Shown here one piece after another: positions 15,386-23,215 of a stretch of DNA of 64,000 nucleotides (position 1 is its first letter; each line of letters starts with the position of its first letter). The translations under genes and the position numbers were made by a program. The notes below the pieces were generated by a model. It saw nothing but the letters and a program-made list of their open reading frames with translations. It did no database searches and was not told the DNA's origin. Source of the DNA: Novipirellula sp052161655. GTDB taxonomy: Bacteria > Planctomycetota > Planctomycetia > Pirellulales > Pirellulaceae. The stretch lies in assembly GCF_052161655.1 (NCBI RefSeq), contig NZ_CP197418.1, positions 5,828,001-5,892,000 of the forward strand. The letters run 5' to 3'.

Positions 15386-16282
15386 TCACCGTGCAATCAA
15401 TACGCTGCACGGTGCCTGGCGTAGGACATGACGCGACGTACTGCCTAGCAGTATTCTTGCGACGATTGTCTCTCGTCTGTCACCGACAATGATCAGGTCG
15501 CAGTCTCGCTTGTTTGCGTGTTCAACCAAGGCTGCACCGATGTGCGGGGCTTCAACAAGCGTGCGTTGCACACGGTGACCGGCGTCAGTCAGTTCATCGC
15601 GCATCGTTTCGATATGCCCGGATGCCGCACTGCGAACTTCTTCCCAATATGCGGATGCCTTTCGCAACAGATCAAGTTCGTATTCGGGCCGCGTTTCCAT
15701 CACATACACTAAATCAATCTCGGTGTCCGGCGGCAATTGCAGTCGAGCGATCCAATCCGACAGCCGTCCATCGGTTTGAGCGTTACCGACACCGACAAGC
15801 ACACGCCGCGGTACAACAGGTTCGGGCAAGGAGCTTCCCGATGTGACGGCGGGCGGACGAATCACCAGAACCGAACTTTCAGCACTGGTTGCGACGTAGC
15901 CAGAAACACTGCCCAGGAAGACTCGCGAAATCGCTGAGCGACCGATCGCGCCGCAGACAATCAGGTCGACGTTCTCTGACTTGGCAAGTTCGACGATCTC
16001 AACGCCCGGAGGCCCACTGGGAAGATGAGTGCGGATGCTGCGGAAATCACCATCGACCGAGTCAGCAATTTCTTGAATTCGTTTTTCATCCGCTTCGCGT
16101 TGCGCTTTGACGAACTGGGTGGCATAGTTTGCCTGAGTCGTTCCGGACCAGTCCACCATGGAAGGGAACGCAGACACCGTGACGAGCGAGAGATCAATCT
16201 CGTCTCGATGTGGGAGTTGGCGTAAACAATTCAGGGCATATTTGGAGTACGGTGAGTCGTCGTAGGCGGTCAAGATATGCAT
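15386..16282 (-). CDS. Tandem universal stress protein (two Usp domains)
   Basis: 298 residues from the ATG at 16282 (MHILTAYDDSPYSKYALNCL); AGGA lies about 10 bases upstream, and the longer reading to 16330 runs through a repeat. Domain 1 ends VDLIVCGAIGRSAISRVFLG, domain 2 ends CDLIIVGDRRETIVARILLG, each with the Usp nucleotide-binding signature, followed by SVLVIRP and SVLIAR. It stands apart from the other intact USPs at 2.7 and 12.7 kb. The fragment at 14818 derives from a close relative. Confidence 0.92.
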   Translation of the reverse strand: MHILTAYDDSPYSKYALNCLRQLPHRDEIDLSLVTVSAFPSMVDWSGTTQANYATQFVKAQREADEKRIQEIADSVDGDFRSIRTHLPSGPPGVEIVELAKSENVDLIVCGAIGRSAISRVFLGSVSGYVATSAESSVLVIRPPAVTSGSSLPEPVVPRRVLVGVGNAQTDGRLSDWIARLQLPPDTEIDLVYVMETRPEYELDLLRKASAYWEEVRSAASGHIETMRDELTDAGHRVQRTLVEAPHIGAALVEHANKRDCDLIIVGDRRETIVARILLGSTSRHVLRQAPCSVLIAR

Positions 16283-16305
16283 GTGTGTAAGTTCCTTTGT
16301 AGGTT

Positions 16306-16358
16306 GCGTAAGCTTCCAGCTTGCGATCAACGGTGAAACGCAATCTGGAAGCTTACGC
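16306..16358. repeat. Perfect 14-bp inverted repeat upstream of a usp
   Basis: GCGTAAGCTTCCAG at 16306-16319 pairs with CTGGAAGCTTACGC at 16345-16358 across 25 bases. It lies between the small membrane gene at 16367 and the USP start at 16282, so it could act as a terminator, a transcript-processing site or a dispersed palindromic repeat. Confidence 0.7.
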
Positions 16359-16366
16359 GACGTTGA

Positions 16367-16669
16367 TTACGCCGCAACTGCGGTGATGTCGTATTGGAAA
16401 GCTCCAGGGTTGAGGAAGATGTAGAGCAGCATCAGGACTGCGGGCAGGACGAGTATGAGCAGCATCAGCAACACAATTTTGAAGATGTATCGTTCCTCAT
16501 CATCGCGACATGTGCGGTAGTCTGGTGATTTAGCACTTGCAGCTAGGTCGCGTTTCGATGGCTGTGGAACCTTGCTGATTTTTCGTGGTACACGTCGGAT
16601 ACTTAGTTGTCGCGGGCGCGCGATCTCGGTACGGACCAAAGGAGACGGCGATGTCTTCCACAAAACCAT
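16367..16669 (-). CDS. Small membrane protein (hypothetical)
   Basis: 100 residues. The first 48 are basic and polar; residues 50-62 are charged (DYRTCRDDEER). A strongly hydrophobic span follows at 64-87 (FKIVLLMLLILVLPAVLMLL), ending YIFLNPGAFQYDITAVAA. The C-terminal half looks like a real membrane anchor. The start is unsure: the ATG at 16669 has no ribosome site. It is upstream of, and on the same strand as, the USP at 15386, with an inverted repeat between them. Family not recognised. Confidence 0.45.
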   Translation of the reverse strand: MVLWKTSPSPLVRTEIARPRQLSIRRVPRKISKVPQPSKRDLAASAKSPDYRTCRDDEERYIFKIVLLMLLILVLPAVLMLLYIFLNPGAFQYDITAVAA

Positions 16670-16981
16670 GGCGAATACCTCTAGGTGTGCCAGTAAGCAG
16701 GTGTGCCAGAAAAGTCGCGAGTCTGCGTGGGATCCTATTCAGAAATGCCAAGCGACTTTCACTACTGACCTAAATAATGCAACGATTGCGCCAACGAGGA
16801 TGAGCGTGTGTTTTCATGGCTCTGCAAGTCCGTTTCGCGACGAAAATGTCACCCCCGATTGCAGTGTGATAACTCAGGTTGACACTCCTGGTTCTCGCAA
16901 ACGCCAGACATTAGAAGGTTTGCGACTCGCTCAAAGGTGATCGCCACGGTTGTGCCTATACCCCCACTGACAACAACTCGT

Positions 16982-16997
16982 TGGTGCGCCGTTTGCG
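16982..16997 (+). promoter_or_regulatory. Candidate sigma-54 promoter
   Basis: TGGTGCGCCGTTTGCG keeps GG-N10-GC spacing, has TTGC at -12 and a -24 box with two transitions from TGGCAC. It lies 95 bases upstream of the small ORF at 17092. No gene is supported in the rest of the 16670-17091 gap. Confidence 0.4.
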
Positions 16998-17091
16998 TCA
17001 TTGAAGTGGTAGCGGGACTCGTCGCGACATTCGCAAGTGATGAAGCGATGACGCATCACATACTGACTTAGACAATCCGAGGAGAATTGCA

Positions 17092-17373
17092 ATGAACATC
17101 GACAGGATGCACGAACACGAGATCGAACGCTGGGAAAACGAAGGCGGAAATTGTCTGCAAGTCAGTGTGGACATCGACAAACCGCTTGTTTATCAGCAAC
17201 GATCGAGATTGTTGACGAACTCTGCCACGAATGGTCATCGTTCGCTTAGCAACGACAGACTAGATACGGGCGAAGCCGATCGGAACGATTCAGGGAGTGA
17301 ATGGAAACAGATACGGCACGATAGCAAGCGTCGCAACGAGAATCAGCAGTTGAAGCGGCACGCCTACTCTTAA
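17092..17373 (+). CDS. Small ORF, possibly a sigma-54-driven short protein
   Basis: 93 codons (MNIDRMHEHEIERWENEGGN...), with a good ribosome site (GAGGAGAA at 17079-17086) and a candidate sigma-54 promoter upstream. The first 45 residues look protein-like; the rest is polar, low in structure, and its last 84 bases overlap the 3' end of the SLC13-type gene on the other strand. It may be the 5' part of a gene cut by the deletion that shortened its neighbour. Family not recognised. Confidence 0.4.
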   Translation: MNIDRMHEHEIERWENEGGNCLQVSVDIDKPLVYQQRSRLLTNSATNGHRSLSNDRLDTGEADRNDSGSEWKQIRHDSKRRNENQQLKRHAYS

Positions 17374-17982
17374 AAAATCACCAAAGCGATAGCCTCCCGC
17401 TCCGGTTACCAAAGCGTTGATCGGAGATGCAACGGGCGTGGAAAATGCCGTCGACGCAGCCAAAGCAACGCCCATCAATAATGGATAGGGAGAAACGTCA
17501 AGCTGCTGGGCAAGTTCAAGTGCAAGTGGTGCAATCAATACACTAGTCGCGGTGTTCGAGATAGCTTGGATCAGCAGCTTTGACGGCGATATTTTCGCGC
17601 GGCGACAGAGGCTTAGCACAACCGGCAACATCACCGCGACGGTCCCGGTTGAACTGAGAAATGCCGATAACAACGCACTGGCGAGCATCACGGTCACCGT
17701 TAGCCGGATCGTGGACCTGCCGCCAACTCGACCTAACCACCCGCCCGCGAGATCGGCGACTCCGGATTCCAGGATCGCACCACCGACGACGAAGAGTCCT
17801 GCGATCATCAGTACCAACGAGTTAGAGAAACCCGCTGTTGCCTCGGTGGGTGTGAGGATACCAGTGAGCAGAAGCGCCAACAGTGAGACGAACGCAACCA
17901 CGTCAAGCCGGAATCGGTCAACCACGAATGCAATGATCGTCGCCAGCAGAACACAAGTCACTATCCAAATATCAATAGTCAT
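17290..17982 (-). CDS. SLC13-type permease with a large internal deletion
   Basis: 230 residues from the ATG at 17982; SLC13/DASS permeases with TrkA-C domains usually have about 590. Residues 1-145 match the N-terminal half (VVAFVSLLALLLTGILTPTE, SSTGTVAVMLPVVLSLCRRA). After SPSKLLIQ the reading jumps in frame to the C-terminal end (SNTATSVLIAPLALELAQQL, AASTAFSTPVASPINALVTG, GAGGYRFGDFLRVGVPLQLL). The soluble TrkA-C region and several spans are gone, so transport is unlikely. The frame is intact, so a short membrane protein may still be made. A 64-codon ORF (17979-18173) overlaps the start as ATGA but has no ribosome site. Confidence 0.8.
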   Translation of the reverse strand: MTIDIWIVTCVLLATIIAFVVDRFRLDVVAFVSLLALLLTGILTPTEATAGFSNSLVLMIAGLFVVGGAILESGVADLAGGWLGRVGGRSTIRLTVTVMLASALLSAFLSSTGTVAVMLPVVLSLCRRAKISPSKLLIQAISNTATSVLIAPLALELAQQLDVSPYPLLMGVALAASTAFSTPVASPINALVTGAGGYRFGDFLRVGVPLQLLILVATLAIVPYLFPFTP

Positions 17983-18200
17983 GCGCAAAGTTTAATGACA
18001 TTGATAAGGTGACGTAAGCGTGACCGCAGGTTGTCACTGTCGCTGTATAGAGACGCACCGTTTTGTGTCGTGCTTAAGAAAAGCATTCCGGATGATGCGA
18101 TGTTTGCGATTGCCATCACGGCAATCCCAACATTTTCTACACGTGTCACAGTTGTCATCGGAAGATCGAGCATCGTGCCAAGGAAAGCACATTGAATCTC

Positions 18201-18269
18201 TCATTTGTCTTGCAGACTTATCATGACTCCGACCTGTACCGGAATCGAATAGTGGTGGATTTGACTCAT
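18201..18269 (-). CDS. 22-residue ORF with a strong ribosome site
   Basis: ATG at 18269 is preceded by AGGAGG (18281-18286), 11 bases away; the ORF reads MSQIHHYSIPVQVGVMISLQ then DK and stops. It may be a leader peptide, the head of a decayed gene, or chance. A hairpin lies just upstream at 18301-18334. The rest of 17983-18365 shows nothing I can support beyond the weak 64-codon ORF noted with the SLC13 gene. Confidence 0.3.
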   Translation of the reverse strand: MSQIHHYSIPVQVGVMISLQDK

Positions 18270-18300
18270 GCTGTTTCGATCCTCCTATTAATCATTTGAT

Positions 18301-18334
18301 CCGTGGTTTATTTGCAACGACAAATGAACCACGG
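18301..18334 (-). terminator. Hairpin between TRIC-family gene and small ORF
   Basis: CCGTGGTTTATTTG-CAACGA-CAAATGAACCACGG: 14-bp arms with one mismatch and a 6-base loop, 32 bases after the stop of the TRIC-family gene. No T-run, so it may instead be a regulatory hairpin for the short ORF downstream. Confidence 0.4.
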
Positions 18335-18365
18335 CCGATTCAGACACTCGACCGATAGGGCGTTT

Positions 18366-18995
18366 TCACTTGGTTGACTCGGTCTCGTCGGATGCATGAT
18401 AAATCGGTAGTCGCAGCCCCCAATGGATGGTAGCCAAACGCAGGGCGGCCGCCACGGCCATGCCCGAAACCGCAGCCTGAGGTTGCGACAAGCCAGCCGT
18501 TTGCAACAGCAAATAGACCGTCACCCCTGCGATCGCGGCCGTTGCATACAAATCCGGTTGACGTAACAACAACGGAACTTCATTACACAAGATGTCTCGC
18601 AACACACCTCCCGCCGTGCCCGAAATCGTTCCCATCAACACCACGATGATCCCTGAAAATTTCTGTGCCTCTGCAACCTGGGCACCGCTAATCGCGAACA
18701 GAGCCAGTCCGAAAGCGTCGGCGACCAGCAACGAGGTTCGCGGCGGCTTGCGGAAGCGTGTGTATAGGATCGTCAGCAGGGCAGTCGCGAGGATGACTAA
18801 CAGGTAGGTCGCATCCTCAATCCAAAAAACGGGGTGATGATCAAGTAAGACGTCGCGGATTGTGCCTCCGCCAATCGCCGTAACGATAGCGATGATAGCG
18901 ACTCCGAGTACGTCAAACCTCTTGCGTCCTGCCGCCAGGACACCGCTCACCGCGAACACGGCGACGCCAATCATATCGAGAATGTATAAGACCAT
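18366..18995 (-). CDS. TRIC-family (UPF0126/YicG-like) membrane protein
   Basis: 209 residues from the ATG at 18995; an in-frame TTG at 19004 is possible. Two repeated modules of three spans each are visible, as in bacterial TRIC channels: module 1 with AVSGVLAAGRKRFDVLGVAI and AIGGGTIRDVLLDHHPVFW, module 2 with FAISGAQVAEAQKFSGIIVV and GTAGGVLRDILCNEVPLLL. The repeated glycine-rich GG(T/V)xRD motif lines the pore in characterised trimeric cation channels. It is inner-membrane, monocistronic as far as seen. Confidence 0.93.
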   Translation of the reverse strand: MVLYILDMIGVAVFAVSGVLAAGRKRFDVLGVAIIAIVTAIGGGTIRDVLLDHHPVFWIEDATYLLVILATALLTILYTRFRKPPRTSLLVADAFGLALFAISGAQVAEAQKFSGIIVVLMGTISGTAGGVLRDILCNEVPLLLRQPDLYATAAIAGVTVYLLLQTAGLSQPQAAVSGMAVAAALRLATIHWGLRLPIYHASDETESTK

Positions 18996-19159
18996 AGAAA
19001 GCAAACTATTCCGTTGACGGTCGCTTGGCCACCCGGCTAATCTGACAGAACAAAACCTCTCGTGTTCACGAATTTATCTATTATCGGCTGTGAATAATCT
19101 GGATGATAAAACACTCGCTAGGCACGATGACTATTCGCGATTTCAAATTTGGACACCAC

Positions 19160-19271
19160 TGGTTCCAAGGCTCCTGCCCAACGCCGTGAACGATTTTTAG
19201 ATAGCTACCTTCGCCAGAAGGTGGTGAATTGCATCGGACGCCAACAATCCACGCTCTGGCGAGCGTAGCTA
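19160..19271. repeat. Composite palindromic repeat copy 2, left part (interrupted by IS)
   Basis: GGCTCCTGCCCAACGCCGTG at 19171, then CGCCAGAAGGTGG and CCACGCTCTGGCGAGCG, matching copy 1 at 9858-9966. It is cut at TAGCTA (19266-19271) by the IS and continues at 21068. Confidence 0.75.
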
Positions 19272-21067
19272 GTGTCTGTCATAAAACCTCGAGGCGGCGT
19301 AATTTTACAGCTTGAGAGGGCGAAACGTTAGTGTGAAGATTGTTGGCGACCCGCCTTCAACACCACGATGAGGGGCGAATTTGCAGTGTTTTCAGATGAC
19401 TGCGCGTACCTTCAGCCAGGAGGGTGTCGTTGATCAACTCTGCGTTGTGTCTTTGACCTAATTAGGCCGCTGCACGTACTGTCTTTGCCGCTGCAGCGTC
19501 GGGGTTTTCTGCCGCGATCAATAGCCGGCCAAGCACCTGCAGGTTCCGCCCCAGCACGGCTAGGCCAAGATAGCGTTTAAAACCAACTTCACTGCGGTCA
19601 CGACAACGTTTCAATCCGTTGCCCCGCTGCAACGCACCGACCGCGGATTCGATTCCTGCGTGACGGTGTCGACGTCGGCGTGAGTCGTCTGACTCGTTGG
19701 CAACTTCGGTTGCAAAGTTTTGAGAGTTCCGCGATGGACAACTGACGTTGCCAACGATCGGCAACAAGGCTTTAACGTTCGCCGCGCTGTGAAAGCCACG
19801 ATCAAGCGAAAGTTCTTCAAGCTTACCTTGGTGACGCTGCTGGGCGATCTTCGTTTGCTCAACCACGACACTGCCGTCGGTTTCATCACGATCCATCAGA
19901 TAGTAATGGCTGATGAAGCCCGCACCGTCCTCAAAGATCATTGCCAGTCGTCCATACTGAATCGGCTCGCCTGCTTTGCCACGTTGGTAGAGTTGCGTAT
20001 GAGTTTCGAAAAGGCTGAACAGCTTCTCGCTGTTGGGAACGCTCTCGCCCAGCACCACTCGGCGATGCGCGGTATCACGAACCTGTTGGGTCAAACTGGC
20101 CCAACCCGTGAGTTCCTCAAGCCGAATGTGCAGCGAGAGAGGCAATGCGTTTTTCGCTGCCTTTTCCAGTGTTTTGACTCTTTGGAGGATCAAGTCTACA
20201 CGCTCTATCAGGCTACAGTAGAGCGATTCGATCGCCTCCTTCTTTTTGACGATACGACTGGCAGAGAGCTGATTAATTTGTCGATGAAGCTTTTTGATCG
20301 TCTTTAACAAGTGAGCGGACTGACGCCACCGAGGAAGACTGATTTCGTCAGCAAGGGTGCGGGCCAGCGGGATGATCTTCCGCATCCCGTCGTACATCAA
20401 GCTGCTTTCGGTTGGGTAATGAATATTCGTTTCGATCACGAACGAGTCGGCGCGAGCCGATCCTACTGCATCGCCATGGAACTGTTGTCCGTGTCGAACA
20501 ATGATGTGGTTGATCTTCTCAATTGTCTCAGGCTTGATCAGACAACACGAATTGCGAATACGGCGAAAGTCGAAATTCGGGTCTTGCTCCCAATCGTCAA
20601 CACCGAGGATCGTACGGAGATTGTGATGGTTCTCGGCTTGGTCTTGGAGTTTGTCGTAGTCGAAATTGCAATTCATTCTGAGCACTGCCAGCACGAGAAT
20701 TTGCCAATCATCGAAACCGGGTCTGCCGGTATCGCGGCGCGAGAGCTCACTGACATCTTGCGCGATTAAGTTGGTAAGGCTTCTTCGCAGCGGACCGTCG
20801 AGATAGACATGACGCAGGGCAGCGAGAACGGGTATAATTTCGTCACGACAATTCAGATTCAATTGCAACTGCGCGATGGGGGTTGCTGCGAACCGCATCT
20901 GAGGTTCATAACTCTTTCGCATCTCGACCACTCCTTGAAGATTTGTGATGAAATTGGTTTTTCCTAACTGTTTCAACACTCGAACCGGTCAAACGGTTCA
21001 GTCTTCAAGGAGCTTTTTTCTAAATAACCCCGTAAAACACGGGATCATTCTGTTTGATGACAGACAC
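19272..21067 (-). mobile_element. Insertion sequence copy 1 (1796 bp), ISNCY-like transposase
   Basis: Ends are GTGTCTGTCAT / ATGACAGACAC, an 11-bp perfect terminal inverted repeat that extends to 15 of 16. Both sides carry TAGCTA (19266-19271 and 21068-21073). Because that sequence is itself a palindrome, the duplication could be 2 (GC), 4 (AGCT) or 6 (TAGCTA) bases, with the IS ends shifted accordingly. Joining the flanks restores copy 2 of the composite repeat. The element has the same length as the copy at 43008-44803 and encodes an identical protein, so transposition is recent. Confidence 0.95.
19462..20922 (-). CDS. Transposase, ISNCY-like
   Basis: 486 residues from the ATG at 20922 (MRKSYEPQMRFAATPIAQLQ), supported by AGGAG 8 bases upstream; a longer reading to 20979 lacks a ribosome site. 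Conserved regions: RRDTGRPGFDDWQILVLAVL, the first acidic region ARADSFVIETNIHYPTESSL, a second IFEDGAGFISHYYLMDRD, and the late LSLDRGFHSAANVKAL plus HRHAGIESAVGALQRGNGLK, consistent with a DDE-type catalytic core. Identical in sequence to the copy at 43153-44613, with no frameshift, so both look active. Confidence 0.92.
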   Translation of the reverse strand: MRKSYEPQMRFAATPIAQLQLNLNCRDEIIPVLAALRHVYLDGPLRRSLTNLIAQDVSELSRRDTGRPGFDDWQILVLAVLRMNCNFDYDKLQDQAENHHNLRTILGVDDWEQDPNFDFRRIRNSCCLIKPETIEKINHIIVRHGQQFHGDAVGSARADSFVIETNIHYPTESSLMYDGMRKIIPLARTLADEISLPRWRQSAHLLKTIKKLHRQINQLSASRIVKKKEAIESLYCSLIERVDLILQRVKTLEKAAKNALPLSLHIRLEELTGWASLTQQVRDTAHRRVVLGESVPNSEKLFSLFETHTQLYQRGKAGEPIQYGRLAMIFEDGAGFISHYYLMDRDETDGSVVVEQTKIAQQRHQGKLEELSLDRGFHSAANVKALLPIVGNVSCPSRNSQNFATEVANESDDSRRRRHRHAGIESAVGALQRGNGLKRCRDRSEVGFKRYLGLAVLGRNLQVLGRLLIAAENPDAAAAKTVRAAA

Positions 21068-21230
21068 TAGCTACGAAACGTAAATACTGTAATTTCCAAC
21101 CTAAAAATAGTTCACGGCGTTGGGCTCCTGCCTGGGAACCCAATGAATTGCAGGCTCCCGCCTGCCGAGCGAGAAAAGACGAGGCGGGAGCCTCGAAAGC
21201 AGTGCGTACCAGGCAGGAGCCTGGGTACGA
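21068..21230. repeat. Composite palindromic repeat copy 2, right part, with nested hairpins
   Basis: Continues the interrupted repeat (GTTCACGGCGTTGGGCTCC near 21111). Nested inverted repeats follow: outer GGCTCCTGCCTGG (21124-21136) with CCAGGCAGGAGCC (21209-21221), and inner AGGCTCCCGCCT (21152-21163) with AGGCGGGAGCCT (21182-21193), both perfect. Nothing further is seen up to 21443. Confidence 0.8.
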
Positions 21231-21443
21231 GCGTCGCTCGCTCCAGATCGGCAGCCTTCAGGTGGACATGACCCATGCGAACACCCGGATCTACCGGACG
21301 AGAAGTGCCGTTAATATCCATAGGTCATGCGTTTCCAATCTCTTCATTTTGGTTTCGCTTGCTCCACCATAAATGGTCCAGCGAGAAAATGTGTTTGCCT
21401 TGTGGCCGCACATCCTTTCCTACCGACGCGAGTGGATTAAAAA

Positions 21444-21956
21444 TCAATCTGCGGATTGCTGGCGTACAGACTCCAAAATTCTAATCAGGATCTTCAGATC
21501 GCGAGGCGATACGTCAGCGAGCTGTCTGCCGTGCAAATCCAAAAGCGGCTGATCAATCTTCTTCAACAAACGCTTTGCCGCTGGTTTTATCTCGATGTAA
21601 AACACCCGGCGGTCCTCTTGACTTTGCCGCTTGTCGATGAAGTCAAGCTTCCGAAGTTGTTCGACGACTCGCGTGATCGCGGGGGCTACCTGAATCATCC
21701 GATTGGCAACCTCCAAACAGGGCATCGGCTTGCCTTCGCCGCGAAGAATCCGCAACACGTTGTATTGAGACGATGTCAGTCCATATTCCCGGAGTAACCG
21801 TGCGATGCGATTTTCAAGCAGATCGCTGGTCCGCAGTACGCTCAGAATCGCTTCGTGCTGGACCGAAGTGAACGGCCCCCGCATCTTGAGATCTTGCTGT
21901 AGTGTCGAGGTCATCTTATTGTCCAAAGCAGTGCGGTATTCAAAGTTAGTTTCCAT
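21444..21956 (-). CDS. MarR-family transcriptional regulator
   Basis: 170 residues from the ATG at 21956 (METNFEYRTA); AGAGGT sits 5 bases upstream, and the in-frame TTG at 21971 overlaps this site. The winged helix spans about residues 45-135: YGLTSSQYNVLRILRGEG, the recognition-helix region CLEVANRMIQVAPAITRVVE, and the wing QSQEDRRVFYIEI, all standard for MarR. A cytoplasmic dimeric repressor that usually responds to a small ligand. No target gene is evident: the divergent glycerophosphodiesterase 276 bases away is the nearest candidate. Confidence 0.93.
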   Translation of the reverse strand: METNFEYRTALDNKMTSTLQQDLKMRGPFTSVQHEAILSVLRTSDLLENRIARLLREYGLTSSQYNVLRILRGEGKPMPCLEVANRMIQVAPAITRVVEQLRKLDFIDKRQSQEDRRVFYIEIKPAAKRLLKKIDQPLLDLHGRQLADVSPRDLKILIRILESVRQQSAD

Positions 21957-22232
21957 GTAAACCTCTTGCAAGTCAACATGCTGGCCGTCGTCTTTCCAAG
22001 ACCATCCCTATGGAAGTTGTCTGCATGCAACATTTCGCAGGGCCGAGTCCATCCATACTGGGAGGCAGGGGAGCTTAGGATTACAAGTAGGATTAAGATT
22101 AAAAGTTGCCTGCATGAAGTTTTGCTGTCACATTTCAATTGACATGCAGAGAAAGCTGCGAGGCGTTTCCGCAGTGGCGCACAAGGTTTACAATCGGCAC
22201 TACTCAAACCCTTGTTTCACCTTGATGATGGG

Positions 22233-23069
22233 ATGCTCATGTTACGTTTCGTTTTGCTGTGTCAACTGATGGCGACACTGGCGTTCAGTGTGAATAGCTT
22301 CGCCGAAGAATCGGATCAGACGCCGCTGATTCTTGCACATCGTGGAGGCGCTCACGAATTCGAAGAGAACACGATGGAGGGTTTCGCGACTTGTTACGAG
22401 CGAGGGATTCGCGGCTTCGAAACGGACATTCGGATGACCAAAGATGGCGTGTTGGTGTTGTTGCATGACGACAGCCTGGACCGGACTCACAATGCCAGTG
22501 GCCCCGTCGAAGCGAAGACGGCGGATGAGTTGAAGAATGTGCGAACAAAGAAGGGGCAGGCGTTTTTGTTTCTCGAAGACTACCTCAAATACTTCCAGGA
22601 CAAACCGGGTGTGTATCTCGAGCTGGAGATGAAGACCAGCAACAAGGAACTGTATCCCGACGCTCGGATTGCTGAGTATTGCGAGAAACTGTATTCGCTG
22701 GCCAAGAAGTACAAGCCAGCTGATTCAGATTATCCATTCACGTCCTTTGACGAATGGCCACTGGTGGAAATGCGCAAGCGCGATGCGGATTGGCCAATTG
22801 CGATCATCGCCAGCAAACCGCTGTCACAGGAGCTCATCGAGCGTGCAGAACGTTTGCAAGCGACGCACATCGCTTGTCGCATTTCCGGAACGTCGCGAGA
22901 GTTGGTGCAGAAGGCTCAAAAACTGGGGTTCAAGATCAACGGCTGGCCTGGCCACAAAGTAGAGGATTACTACTTGGCGATCGGTTTAGGATTGGACGTT
23001 GCCTGCACGGACATACCAACGGTCATTCAACAGACCAAAGAGAATCTGCCCGCGAAAATTAAAAAGTGA
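22233..23069 (+). CDS. Secreted glycerophosphodiester phosphodiesterase
   Basis: 278 residues from the ATG at 22233; a TTG at 22212 is also open, and an ATG at 22239 is possible. A signal peptide is visible (LRFVLLCQLMATLAFSVNSF, cleaved near AEE). GDPD motifs: LAHRGGAHEFEENTMEGF (catalytic His-Arg and metal Glu), GFETDIRMTKDGVLVLLHDD (Glu-x-Asp and second His), and LELEMKTSN. It hydrolyses glycerophosphodiesters to glycerol-3-phosphate and an alcohol in the periplasm, supplying phosphate and carbon from lipid head groups. Monocistronic; divergent from marR. Confidence 0.94.
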   Translation: MLMLRFVLLCQLMATLAFSVNSFAEESDQTPLILAHRGGAHEFEENTMEGFATCYERGIRGFETDIRMTKDGVLVLLHDDSLDRTHNASGPVEAKTADELKNVRTKKGQAFLFLEDYLKYFQDKPGVYLELEMKTSNKELYPDARIAEYCEKLYSLAKKYKPADSDYPFTSFDEWPLVEMRKRDADWPIAIIASKPLSQELIERAERLQATHIACRISGTSRELVQKAQKLGFKINGWPGHKVEDYYLAIGLGLDVACTDIPTVIQQTKENLPAKIKK

Positions 23070-23215
23070 CCTCGTCCGTGACGCGTCACTCGCTTTGGCT
23101 TTGCGGGTGTCGACAGCATCCCGAATTTCGTGCGTCCAACGGAACGCCGCTACAGCGAGTCACCGCTGCGGCGCAACGCTGGGCGGCTGATGCATTCTCG
23201 AGGAAACGTTTGACC

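Noticed and set aside
19720..20769. ORFs of 195 and 152 codons antisense to the transposase
   Set aside because: Both are exact shadows of the transposase gene and recur in the second IS copy.
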